Part shown: piece after piece, positions 28,536 to 36,814 of the stretch
How positions within the stretch are numbered: position 1 is the first letter of the stretch
Layout: each line of letters begins with the position of its first letter
DNA from: Solibacteraceae bacterium
GTDB lineage: Bacteria > Acidobacteriota > Terriglobia > Bryobacterales > Bryobacteraceae
Length of the DNA: 64,000 nucleotides
Assembly (NCBI GenBank): GCA_026984795.1
Contig: JALSRK010000009.1
Coordinates: 21,332-85,331 of the forward strand
Direction of reading: 5' to 3'
Notes under the pieces: model-generated
What the model was told of the DNA's origin: nothing
Database searches by the model: none
Seen by the model: the letters and a program-made list of their open reading frames with translations, nothing else
Made by a program: the position numbers and the translations under genes

Positions 28536-29524
28536 GAGCGGGGCTTCTTCAGAGTGGGCGGCTTCTCGTCTCGGGCCGGTTTCTCCGCCGGCTGGGCCAC
28601 ACTAGGCGGGGGAGCGCCGATCACGAAAACTCCCTTGTCCTCGGCTGGAGCCTGGACGGCCTGTCCGGCCGCCGCCGTCTCAGGCGCCTTCCCGGCCTCG
28701 GCTTCGGCCTCCGCTACCGCTTTCTCCTCCTGCCTCACACAAGCGCCGGCTCCGATCGCGAACTCCGCCGCCGTCACCCACCCGGTGTCGGTGCGTTTCC
28801 GTACCGCCCAGGCATCTCTCGCTTCGTCGGTCTCGATGCGCCAGTCCTGGCGGCGGGGCGCCGGACGGCGCCGGACGCGGATGGGACGAGAGCTGACCTC
28901 GCGGACCATCCAGCTCTCGGCCCCGGTCATCGTCTCGAACCGCTCATACTCCGTGCCCGTCCCCTCCTCGGAGCGCGCTTCGACGAGCAAGATACCGCTG
29001 TGATCCGAATCGAACCAGAAATCCTCGATCACCGCTGCCCGAGGTTTCTCGAAAACCGGCCTCCGCCGCCAGAACTGCCCGCCGTCGGTGGTGATCAGGA
29101 AAAAAGGATCGTGCGGCCGGCCCCCCTCCAGCACGTGCCCGGCCGCCCAGCCATGCTTCTCGTCGAAGAACACCACCCGGTCCAAGGTCGCCCGGGGCAC
29201 GCGGTCCGCCGCCTCCCTCCAAGTGAGGCCGCCGTCTTCGCTCGCCAGCAGCACCGAAGCAATCGTCACCGCCTCCGTGTGAAGATTCCCGGCCACGTAA
29301 AGCTTGCCACCGATGAATTCCACCGAACTGAGCTGGAGGTATACCGGGCAAGGGCTGTCGGCGGGACAGAACAGCCCCACCGATTCCATCACCTCGTTGG
29401 TGCACTTCGCGGGCAGGACGATCGGCTCCCCCGTGTACGCGAATTCCGCCTTCTTGGCCGTTTCGCACCAGCCCGCTCCGGCGGCCAGAGCCAGCGCGAT
29501 CACCGGGATGAGGCGGAAGGACAT
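28532..29524 (-). CDS. Secreted BNR-repeat (beta-propeller-like) protein
   Basis: A 330-aa protein with a cleavable signal peptide (LIPVIALALAAGAGWCE). Residues 60-180 contain two Asp-box/BNR-type motifs, SEDGGLTW and TTDGGQFW, each preceded by a strand, plus VVFFDEKHGWAAG. This is the pattern of YCF48-like or sialidase-type propeller blades. There are too few blades for a full propeller. The last 90 residues are Pro/Ala/Glu-rich and probably disordered. It heads the operon that continues into the hydantoinase-like gene and the transporter pair. Its role is unknown. Confidence 0.72.
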   Translation of the reverse strand: MSFRLIPVIALALAAGAGWCETAKKAEFAYTGEPIVLPAKCTNEVMESVGLFCPADSPCPVYLQLSSVEFIGGKLYVAGNLHTEAVTIASVLLASEDGGLTWREAADRVPRATLDRVVFFDEKHGWAAGHVLEGGRPHDPFFLITTDGGQFWRRRPVFEKPRAAVIEDFWFDSDHSGILLVEARSEEGTGTEYERFETMTGAESWMVREVSSRPIRVRRRPAPRRQDWRIETDEARDAWAVRKRTDTGWVTAAEFAIGAGACVRQEEKAVAEAEAEAGKAPETAAAGQAVQAPAEDKGVFVIGAPPPSVAQPAEKPARDEKPPTLKKPRS

Positions 29525-29756
29525 GGCCTTCTACTCCGATTGTAGCCCCCGGCGATAACGCAGGCGGAAAACCGAACCGCCCGGCGGCGGCTTGCGGAGG
29601 AGACGAGGAAACAGTGTCCTGCCGCCGGGCGGCGGTGATTGTCGAGGAACGAAATGGATCGTTCTGCGATGATAGTGATTTCAGCCGCCCGGGAATCTCG
29701 GGCAAAATGAAAGTCGGCCGTGGCTTTCCCGCGAGAGCCCGGCACGGAGATCACCC

Positions 29757-30203
29757 GTGTGGCGTTGGATCAGACAGGTGGCGGACAGGATCCGGCCCGG
29801 CAGCCGATCGGGCGGGGCTCACCCTTCGCCCCCTCTGGCCGGAACGCCCCCGGTCCGCCGGCGCAAGACCTACGCCGGCGACACCGGCTACGTCTACGAG
29901 TACTATTACGAAGGCTACCGGGTCTCGGACCGGAGCGGCCGCCTGGGGGTGGAACACATCTTCACCGTCTCCTCGGACCGCCGCAATTGGTTCCCCGTCC
30001 CGGTCTTTCTGGAAGACGCCGCCGTGGCCGGCTGGGAGCGCCGCCGCGGCCGCGAACTGAACATGACCGAGCGCTACGCCATCGTGAAAATGGCCCTTTT
30101 CCGCGCTTTTGATGACCGGGAAAAGCCGCGCCTCATGCGCACCGGCGTCACCGTCGGGACGGACCAGATCGACCCTCTCCTCGAAGCCCTCGGCATCGAC
30201 TGA
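29757..30203 (+). CDS. Conserved hypothetical protein
   Basis: A 148-aa soluble protein starting at a GTG with a GGAG site 8 bases upstream. The first 35 residues are Arg/Pro/Gly-rich. The rest is a compact domain with KTYAGDTGYVYEYYYEGY, VEHIFTVSSDRRNWFPVPVFL and LNMTERYAIVKMALFRAFD. I do not recognise the family or any active site. The domain looks well conserved by its composition (aromatic and charged residues, no low complexity). It is transcribed alone towards the malic enzyme gene, which converges from the other strand. Confidence 0.6.
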   Translation: MWRWIRQVADRIRPGSRSGGAHPSPPLAGTPPVRRRKTYAGDTGYVYEYYYEGYRVSDRSGRLGVEHIFTVSSDRRNWFPVPVFLEDAAVAGWERRRGRELNMTERYAIVKMALFRAFDDREKPRLMRTGVTVGTDQIDPLLEALGID

Positions 30204-30242
30204 CGCCCCCAGGACGCCGTCGGCGCCTGCAGCCGGGATTCT

Positions 30243-32531
30243 TCAAACCACCAGCCGGAACCGCCGGCTGCCCAACACCCCGGCCTCCTGCGCGTCCACG
30301 ACCGCGATCGCCGTCATGTTCACGATGTCGCTCACCTCGTCGCCCCGCTGCAGCACGTGTACGGGCTTGGACAGCCCCATCAGGATCGGCCCGATCGCCT
30401 CCGCCCCGCCGATCCGCTGCAGCAGCTTGTAGGCCGCGTTCCCCGCGTCCAGGTTCGGGAAGATCAGCACGTTCGCGCCGCCCTTCAGCAAGCTGAACGG
30501 ATAACGCTCCTCGATGATTCGCGGCACCACCGCCGTGTCGGCCTGCATCTCGCCGTCCACCATCACGTCCGGGGCCCGCTCGTGGATGATCTCCACCGCC
30601 CGCCGCACCTTTTCCGCCTCGGGGTGCCGCACGCTGCCGAAGTTCGAGAACGAGATCATCGCCACCCGCGGCTCCACGTTGAATCCCCGCGCCGTCTCCG
30701 CTGTCACGATGGCTATCTCGGCCAGATCCTCGGCCGTCGGCTCGATGTTCACCGTAGTGTCGGCCAGGAAGTACATCCGCCCGTTCGGCGTGATCAGCAT
30801 GTACATGCCCGAGACCCGCCGCAAGCCCTCCCGGACCGGGATCACCTGCAGCGCCGGCCGCAGCGTGTCCGGATAGTTCTGGCTCAGGCCCGCGATCAGC
30901 GCGTCGGCGTCGCCCAGCCGCAGCATCATCGAACCGAAAACAACCGGGTGGACGATCAGTTCCTCGGCTTCGGTCCGCGTCACGCCCTTGCGCTGCCGGA
31001 TCTTGAAGAAATGCTCCGTATACTCGGTAAGCCGCGAGAACGACGGCGGGTGGATGATCGGCACCCCGTCCAGGTTCAGCCGCAACGACTCGATCTTCGT
31101 CCGGATTACCTCCGGCTGGCCCAAAAGAATCGGCTCGGCGATCCGCTCATCCACCAGGATCTGGCACGCCCGCAGAATCTTGTCCTGCTCGCCCTCGGGA
31201 AAGACCACCCGCTTCGGCTGCCGCTGCGCCTTGTGGATCATCACCCGCATCACTTCGTGGGCTTTGCCCAGGCGCCGCTCCAGCCGCTCCTTGTACTCCT
31301 CGATGTTCACCGGATTCTGCGCCACCCCGCTCTCGATCGCCGCCCTGGCCACCGCCGAAGCCACCCAGATCAGCACCCGGTGGTCGAACGGCTTCGGAAT
31401 GATGTATTCGCGGCCGAAGGTCATGTCCTCGACCCCGTATGCCCGCCTCACCGAGTCCGGCACGTCTTCCTTGGCCAGCGCCGCCAGCGCCCGCGTCGCC
31501 GCCAGCTTCATCTCATCGTTGATCGCCGTCGCCCGGACGTCCAGCGCCCCACGGAAGATGAACGGGAAACCGAGCACGTTGTTCACCTGGTTCGGGTAGT
31601 CCGAGCGGCCCGTCGCCATGATCACGTCCTTGCGCGCCTTCACCGCCGCTTCGTAAGAGATCTCCGGATCCGGGTTCGCCAGCGCGAACACGATCGGATT
31701 CTCCGCCATCGAAAGCAGCATCTCCGGCGTCACGCAGTCCGCCACCGACAGCCCGATGAAGGCGTCGGCGCCCTTCATCGCGTCAGCCAGCGTCCGGGCG
31801 TCGGTCTCAGCCGCGTATCGGGCCTTGTACTCGTTCATGCGCTCGGTCCGGCCCTTGTAGATGACGCCCTTGCTGTCGCACATGACGATGTTCTCTTTGC
31901 GGACGCCCAGGTTGATGTAATGGCCGGCGCAGGCGATGGCGCTCGCCCCGGCCCCGTTGATCACGATCCGGATCTCGCCGATCTTCTTGCCCGCGATCTC
32001 CACCGCGTTCAGCAGCGCCGCCCCGGAGATGATCGCCGTGCCATGCTGGTCGTCGTGGAAGACCGGAATCTTGAGTGTCTTCTTCAGCTCTTCTTCGATG
32101 ACGAAGCACTCCGGCGCCTTGATGTCCTCCAGATTGATCCCGCCGAAGGTCGGCTCCAGCAGTTGGCACGCCCGAATCACCTCTTTCGGATCCTCGGTGC
32201 CCAGTTCGATATCGAAGACGTCGATGTCGGCGAAGCGCTTGAAAAGAACCCCCTTGCCTTCCATCACCGGCTTTCCGGCCAGGGCGCCGATGTTGCCTAG
32301 CCCCAGCACCGCGGTGCCATTGGACACCACCGCCACCAGATTTCCCTTCGCCGTGTAGCGGTAGACTTCCGCCGGGTTTCCGTGGATCCGCATGCAAGGG
32401 ACCGCCACGCCCGGGCTGTAAGCCAGCGACAGGTCCCGCTGGGTTCGGCACGGCTTCGTCGGCGTCACCGAAATCTTCCCCGGGGGGTACGATGAGTGAT
32501 ATTCGAGTGCATCTTCGTCGCGAATTGCCAT
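30243..32531 (-). CDS. maeB: NADP-dependent malic enzyme fused to phosphotransacetylase-like domain
   Basis: A 762-aa MaeB-type protein that oxidatively decarboxylates malate to pyruvate. Residues 1-430 are the malic enzyme, with [38 protein letters not shown] and the dinucleotide-binding [15 protein letters not shown]. Residues 440-762 are a phosphate acetyltransferase-like domain ([39 protein letters not shown]). In known MaeB proteins this domain lacks transacetylase activity and regulates the enzyme. The length fits the family exactly. The gene is transcribed alone. Confidence 0.95.
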   Translation of the reverse strand: MAIRDEDALEYHSSYPPGKISVTPTKPCRTQRDLSLAYSPGVAVPCMRIHGNPAEVYRYTAKGNLVAVVSNGTAVLGLGNIGALAGKPVMEGKGVLFKRFADIDVFDIELGTEDPKEVIRACQLLEPTFGGINLEDIKAPECFVIEEELKKTLKIPVFHDDQHGTAIISGAALLNAVEIAGKKIGEIRIVINGAGASAIACAGHYINLGVRKENIVMCDSKGVIYKGRTERMNEYKARYAAETDARTLADAMKGADAFIGLSVADCVTPEMLLSMAENPIVFALANPDPEISYEAAVKARKDVIMATGRSDYPNQVNNVLGFPFIFRGALDVRATAINDEMKLAATRALAALAKEDVPDSVRRAYGVEDMTFGREYIIPKPFDHRVLIWVASAVARAAIESGVAQNPVNIEEYKERLERRLGKAHEVMRVMIHKAQRQPKRVVFPEGEQDKILRACQILVDERIAEPILLGQPEVIRTKIESLRLNLDGVPIIHPPSFSRLTEYTEHFFKIRQRKGVTRTEAEELIVHPVVFGSMMLRLGDADALIAGLSQNYPDTLRPALQVIPVREGLRRVSGMYMLITPNGRMYFLADTTVNIEPTAEDLAEIAIVTAETARGFNVEPRVAMISFSNFGSVRHPEAEKVRRAVEIIHERAPDVMVDGEMQADTAVVPRIIEERYPFSLLKGGANVLIFPNLDAGNAAYKLLQRIGGAEAIGPILMGLSKPVHVLQRGDEVSDIVNMTAIAVVDAQEAGVLGSRRFRLVV

Positions 32532-32767
32532 AGCAGATTCCAGAGAATTGTGTTTCCTTACTCCCTTATGTCAGCATCTCACGTCCGGACGGCTCCCTGC
32601 GCGTGAGCAGCCCCTCCTCGCCGCCGCTGACCTCCTTTCCCAGCCTGTGCCCCGCCGGATTCTTTGTCAAGCAGCGGCTCCTTGGATCCTCGCGGCGGTC
32701 TCCTGCATCCAATCTTCTAGAGATTAGGGGGCCGTTGTGCGCCGCCCCCGGTAGAATCGAGTAGGGG

Positions 32768-33160
32768 ATGCCGAAAGTAACCTTTCTGCCGACCAACGTC
32801 ACCGTCGAGTTCGATCCGGAAACTTTGCCCTACAGCGGCCACGGCAAGCCGGGTTCGCTGCTGGACATCGCCCTGAACTTCGGAATCGATTTGGAGCACG
32901 CCTGCGGGGGCAACTGCGCCTGCACCACCTGCCACGTCATCGTCCGCCAGGGCGAGGAGAACCTCTCGGAGATGGAAGACGACGAGGCCGACAAGGTGGA
33001 CGAGGCCGCCGGGGTGACAATTCATTCCCGCCTCGGGTGCCAGGCCGTCGTCAAGGGCGACGTCGTCGTCGAGGTCCCCGACTGGAACCGCAACTACGTC
33101 AGCGAAGGCGGCGGCTCGATCAACCTGGGCGACGCGATCCCGGCCGAAAAGAAGGGCTGA
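32768..33160 (+). CDS. 2Fe-2S ferredoxin, ISC type
   Basis: A 130-aa soluble electron carrier of the adrenodoxin/Isc ferredoxin group. Cluster ligands lie in HACGGNCACTTCHV (Cys spaced 6 and 3, with the extra cysteine typical of Isc ferredoxins) and the last ligand in SRLGCQAVV. There is a 20-residue C-terminal extension compared with E. coli Fdx. No isc genes are adjacent, so its partner is unknown. The ATG has TAGGGG directly upstream. The preceding 236-base gap from maeB holds no visible gene. Confidence 0.93.
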   Translation: MPKVTFLPTNVTVEFDPETLPYSGHGKPGSLLDIALNFGIDLEHACGGNCACTTCHVIVRQGEENLSEMEDDEADKVDEAAGVTIHSRLGCQAVVKGDVVVEVPDWNRNYVSEGGGSINLGDAIPAEKKG

Positions 33161-33257
33161 TCCGTTTCCATACGGGGCCGTCCGGATCTGACAGTATAAT
33201 CGGGGTGAGAAGCCATCCATCCCGGCGCAGACCGCGCCGGAAGAACAGAGGCGGCGC

Positions 33258-34301
33258 ATGGCCCGCGACAAGCAAAGCCGGCGGGGGCTCGCCGCTCGTC
33301 TCGCCGGGGGGAGCCTGGTCATGTTCTCCTGGGGTTGCGGCCGCGGCATCGCTGAACTGCTCCCCGTCGTCCCCCGCGCCGAATTCGAACCCGCGTATCT
33401 CCGCCTGTACCGCAGCGGGGAACTCAGGGAGCGGATCCGGGCTCTCAAGGAGATCTACAAGGCCTGCCGCCTGTGCCCCCGGCAGTGCGGCGTCAACCGC
33501 GCCCGCTGGGAAAAGGGCGTCTGCAACTCCACGTCCCGGGCGAAGATCTACTCCGTCCACCCCCACTTCGGCGAAGAACGCCCCCTGGTGGGCCGCGGCG
33601 GCTCCGGCGCGATTTTCTTCTCGAACTGCAACCTGCTCTGCTGTTTCTGCCAGAACTGGGAGATCAACCACCGCGGCGACGGCGCCTACGTGAGCGACGA
33701 GCAGCTCGGCCGCATGATGGTCTCCATCCAGGAGCGCGGCTGCCACAACGTCAATCTCGTCACCCCCACCCACATCGTCCCGAACATCGTCGCCGCGCTG
33801 CCCTACGGCATCGCCCGCGGCCTCCGTGTCCCCCTTGTCTACAACTGCGGAGGCTACGAATCCCTCGAAGTCATCAAGCTGCTCGACGGCATCGTCGATA
33901 TCTATCTACCCGACTTCAAATACACCGACCCGGAGATGGCAGCTAGGTACTCTTCTGGGGCCCGGGACTACCCGGAGGCCGCCGCTGCGGCGATCAAAGA
34001 GATGCACCGGCAGGTAGGCAATCTGGTCGTGGACGAGAACGGCATCGCCCTTCGCGGGTTGATGATCCGCCACCTCGTGCTGCCGGAAAACGTCTCCGGC
34101 ACCGACAAGTTCGTCAAGTGGGTGGCCGAAGAGCTGGGGCCGGGAACCTACGTCAACATCATGGCCCAGTACCGGCCCGAGAATAAGGCCCGGAAGTTCC
34201 GGCCCCTGGACCGCCGCATCACCGCCTCCGAGTATCGGCGCGCCATCCGCTGGGCCCAGGAGGCGGGCCTGAAACGCCTCGACGGCGTCACCGTCGGCTG
34301 A
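33258..34301 (+). CDS. PflX-like radical SAM protein with Tat-like leader
   Basis: A 347-aa radical SAM protein of the COG1313/PflX group. The SAM iron-sulphur motif is C124-x3-C128-x2-C131 (SNCNLLCCFCQNW). The earlier cysteines in CRLCPRQCGVNR and the GVCN segment are typical of this group. The first 28 residues look like a twin-arginine leader: QSRRG, then a hydrophobic stretch ending in SWGCG. If real, the enzyme would be exported in folded form, which is rare for this superfamily. A GGAG-like site is weak, and TATAAT at 33195-33200 could be its -10 box. The substrate is unknown. Confidence 0.85.
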   Translation: MARDKQSRRGLAARLAGGSLVMFSWGCGRGIAELLPVVPRAEFEPAYLRLYRSGELRERIRALKEIYKACRLCPRQCGVNRARWEKGVCNSTSRAKIYSVHPHFGEERPLVGRGGSGAIFFSNCNLLCCFCQNWEINHRGDGAYVSDEQLGRMMVSIQERGCHNVNLVTPTHIVPNIVAALPYGIARGLRVPLVYNCGGYESLEVIKLLDGIVDIYLPDFKYTDPEMAARYSSGARDYPEAAAAAIKEMHRQVGNLVVDENGIALRGLMIRHLVLPENVSGTDKFVKWVAEELGPGTYVNIMAQYRPENKARKFRPLDRRITASEYRRAIRWAQEAGLKRLDGVTVG

Positions 34302-34325
34302 GCGCGCGCTTGCCTTCCGCGCCGC

Positions 34326-35234
34326 TCAGGCTTCGCCCTTCTTCCGCACCTCGATGCCCGCCGCCTCCTCGGTGAACTGCACGATCGCCGAGTGGTCCAG
34401 CCCGCCCTTGCCCTCGTTGATCAGCGCCACCAGCTCTTGCTGCACCAGGCTGGTGAGGGGCAGCGGCACCCGCAATGAGTCGGCGGCCTGGAGGGTGTTC
34501 CGCAGGTCCTTCTGGTGCAATTCGATACGGAACCCCGGCTGGAAGTTCCGCGAGTAGACCATCGGCGCTTTCGCGTTCAGCACCGTGCTGCCCGCCAGCC
34601 CCCCCTTGATCGCATGGAACACCGTCTCCGGGTCGAGCCCCGCTTTCGCCGCCAGCACCAGAGCCTCGCCCATCGCGGCGATGTTGCACGCCACGATGAT
34701 CTGGTTCGCCAGCTTCGTTACGTTGCCCGCGCCGACGTCGCCGGTGAGCGTCACCGAAGCCCCCATGCACTCGAGAATCGGCTTCATCTTCTCGAAGACT
34801 TCGGGCCTGCCGCCCACCATGATCGCCAGCGTGCCCTCGATCGCCTTCGGCTCGCCCCCCGAGACCGGCGCGTCCAGAAACTCGACGCCCTTCTCGGCGC
34901 ACGCGCGGCCCACCTTCTGCGCCACCAGCGGGTTGATCGAGCTCATGTCGATCACCACCGAACCGGCTCGCGCCCCCTCGAGCACCCCGCCCTCGCCAAG
35001 CACGGCCTTCTCGACGTCGGGCCCGTCGGGCAGCATCGTGATGATCACCTCCGAGCGCGCCGCCACGTCCTTCGACGAAGCGCCCGCTTCGGCGCCCGCG
35101 CTTACCACTTCTTCGACCCGCTCCGGCACGATGTCGTAGACCACCAGCCGGTGCCCTGCCTTCAGCAGGTTCTTCGACATCGGCTTGCCCATGATGCCCA
35201 ACCCGATGAATCCAATGTTTACAGGCACTTCCAC
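34326..35234 (-). CDS. 3-hydroxyisobutyrate dehydrogenase-family reductase (GarR/GlxR-like)
   Basis: A 302-aa NAD(P)-dependent beta-hydroxyacid dehydrogenase. It has the N-terminal Rossmann loop IGFIGLGIMGKPMSKNL, the substrate-binding VEFLDAPVSGGEPKAIEG, and the catalytic GAGNVTKLANQIIVACN with Lys in the expected place. The best matches by eye are tartronate semialdehyde reductases (GarR/GlxR). The start is a GTG at 35234 with AAGGAG upstream; a second in-frame GTG follows two codons later. It is transcribed alone, so the pathway is not fixed by context. Confidence 0.9.
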   Translation of the reverse strand: MEVPVNIGFIGLGIMGKPMSKNLLKAGHRLVVYDIVPERVEEVVSAGAEAGASSKDVAARSEVIITMLPDGPDVEKAVLGEGGVLEGARAGSVVIDMSSINPLVAQKVGRACAEKGVEFLDAPVSGGEPKAIEGTLAIMVGGRPEVFEKMKPILECMGASVTLTGDVGAGNVTKLANQIIVACNIAAMGEALVLAAKAGLDPETVFHAIKGGLAGSTVLNAKAPMVYSRNFQPGFRIELHQKDLRNTLQAADSLRVPLPLTSLVQQELVALINEGKGGLDHSAIVQFTEEAAGIEVRKKGEA

Positions 35235-35329
35235 TGGCTCCTTTCCCTGGGTGTCCCTTGCCGGGCTAAACCGTGATTATCAGACACCCCCGCCCGGGCG
35301 TCAATTCCGCCGAACTCACGGAACCGGTC

Positions 35330-35794
35330 CTACTGTGAAAGATGCCGGAGGACCGCCGCGCCCCCGGGACGCCACGTCCCGGCGAACCGCACCGTCGCCG
35401 ACGGCGCCCCCTTCAGCACGCGCCGGCTGAAGACCGCCGGCATCGCGTAGCCGTCGATCGCCACCGTGATCGTCTCCGGCTTGCCCGCCGGGTCCCGCGT
35501 CCACGAAACTTTCACGTGCTCGGGCTTCAGGCCAGGCGCCGCCTCCGAGCAGGCCTCGCCGTCCGGACGTCCGCAGGCCACCAGCTCCCGGATCCTCTCG
35601 GCGAACCGGTGCGCCGGCTCATCAAACTCCACCAGTGAGGCGTACCGCGCTCCGTTCGCCACCGCTGCGCTCAACTGGTGGTAGACGATCATCGAAATCG
35701 ATACGTCGGCCAGCCCCACAAACAGCAGCGCCAGCGCCGAAAAGCCGAACGCGAATTCGATCAGCCCGCTGCCTCGCCTGCGTCTCCGCATCAT
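35330..35794 (-). CDS. TadE-like pilus assembly protein
   Basis: A 154-aa protein with the TadE layout: a basic start (MRRRRRGSG), then LIEFAFGFSALALLFVGLAD as a single N-terminal helix with the Glu typical of pseudopilins, then a periplasmic domain. It is read from ATG 35794, which overlaps the stop of the TadG-like gene by 4 bases. It probably helps anchor or process a Tad/Flp-type pilus. No secretion ATPase or major pilin gene is present in the window, so the pair may belong to a dispersed or reduced system. Confidence 0.8.
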   Translation of the reverse strand: MMRRRRRGSGLIEFAFGFSALALLFVGLADVSISMIVYHQLSAAVANGARYASLVEFDEPAHRFAERIRELVACGRPDGEACSEAAPGLKPEHVKVSWTRDPAGKPETITVAIDGYAMPAVFSRRVLKGAPSATVRFAGTWRPGGAAVLRHLSQ

Positions 35795-36678
35795 CGTACC
35801 AGCCTCACTTCGTAAAGTCCCGGACCGCCTGCCCCGTTGCGGTGAGCCCCGGCCAGCGGCGCCGATCCGGCGTAGATCAACCCGCAACCCTCGATCGGGG
35901 CCGGCGGAACGAGGAACGTCGCATAACCCACCCGATCCCCGTCCTCCCCGAGCACCGCCGCTACGATCACTCGCTCGCCGTTGCCCCGTTCCGCATAGGC
36001 GGCATAGCTCCTCGAGAGCGGATCCGTGTCCGAGAGCAGCCGCCGCTCCAGCCGGCGGACGCACTCTTCGGTAGAGGGCTCGTCGCACTGATAGACCCCG
36101 TCCGCGAGGAACCCGAACCCCGCCCGCCCCGGTTCCGGCGCCCGCACGCGGAACCCCGCGTCCACCTCCGCTCCGGCGCCCGCCGGCGTCTGGCCGGCCA
36201 CCGACCGCACCGCCACGGCCTGCTTATCGGGAATCTCCGGGATCACCGGCAGGAAGAATAGCTTCGCCTGCGCCTCCACCTGCACGCGGACGAACCGCAC
36301 CCTCGGTTTCTCGACGGCCGAAGCCGCCCACGGCCCCCCGGCCGACTCCGCGAACGACACCTCCGCCCTCGTCCCGAGCGCCTGCCCCAGCCCGGCCAAT
36401 GCCCCCCTTGCCCGCCGGCGCGCCCGCAAGATCCCTGCCGGCGTCCCGTCCAATTCCCGCGCCGCCGCCAGGGCGGCCTCGTCGGCGACGGCCTGTATCC
36501 GGTCGCGGACGATCAGCAGGTGGCCGGCATCGATCGCCGTGCCCAGCATCAGCACCACCACACCCATGGCGAACAAACACAGCAACAGCCCGGAACCGCG
36601 CTCCCCCGCCGGCTGGCCGGCATCCCCCCCGGGAACCGCCGGCCCGCAAGCCTTCCGCCTGGGGCTGGACACACTCAT
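35791..36678 (-). CDS. TadG-like pilus assembly protein
   Basis: A 295-aa protein with an N-terminal membrane helix (GLLLCLFAMGVVVLMLGTAIDAG) followed by IQAVADEAALAAARELDG, the TadG/TadE_N-type motif in which an Ala-rich helix follows the membrane segment. The remainder is a periplasmic domain with no recognised fold. I chose the ATG at 36678, which is preceded by GGGAGTGAGG, over the ATG at 36693, which has no ribosome site. It forms a two-gene operon with the TadE-like gene. Confidence 0.75.
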   Translation of the reverse strand: MSVSSPRRKACGPAVPGGDAGQPAGERGSGLLLCLFAMGVVVLMLGTAIDAGHLLIVRDRIQAVADEAALAAARELDGTPAGILRARRRARGALAGLGQALGTRAEVSFAESAGGPWAASAVEKPRVRFVRVQVEAQAKLFFLPVIPEIPDKQAVAVRSVAGQTPAGAGAEVDAGFRVRAPEPGRAGFGFLADGVYQCDEPSTEECVRRLERRLLSDTDPLSRSYAAYAERGNGERVIVAAVLGEDGDRVGYATFLVPPAPIEGCGLIYAGSAPLAGAHRNGAGGPGLYEVRLVR

Positions 36679-36814
36679 CCTCACTCCCACCATCGGCGGC
36701 AGCGCAACCGCTCTTTAACCTCTTCCACCGAGGTTCTCGAGTTGGGAGCCGGCCGAGGAACCGGAGGAACGGGCCGGCCGGAACCGCCGTCACGGCTGCA
36801 AACAAGGCGCCCGG

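Noticed and set aside
27036..29003. A 655-codon plus-strand reading frame
   Set aside because: It is antisense to the hydantoinase and BNR-protein genes, both of which show family motifs and coupled starts.
30357..32300. A 647-codon plus-strand reading frame
   Set aside because: It is antisense to maeB, whose protein matches its family over its whole length. The antisense product is Arg/His-rich and featureless.
31936..32358. A small plus-strand frame with hydrophobic segments opposite maeB
   Set aside because: It lies wholly inside the malic enzyme coding region, has no ribosome site and has no family signature.
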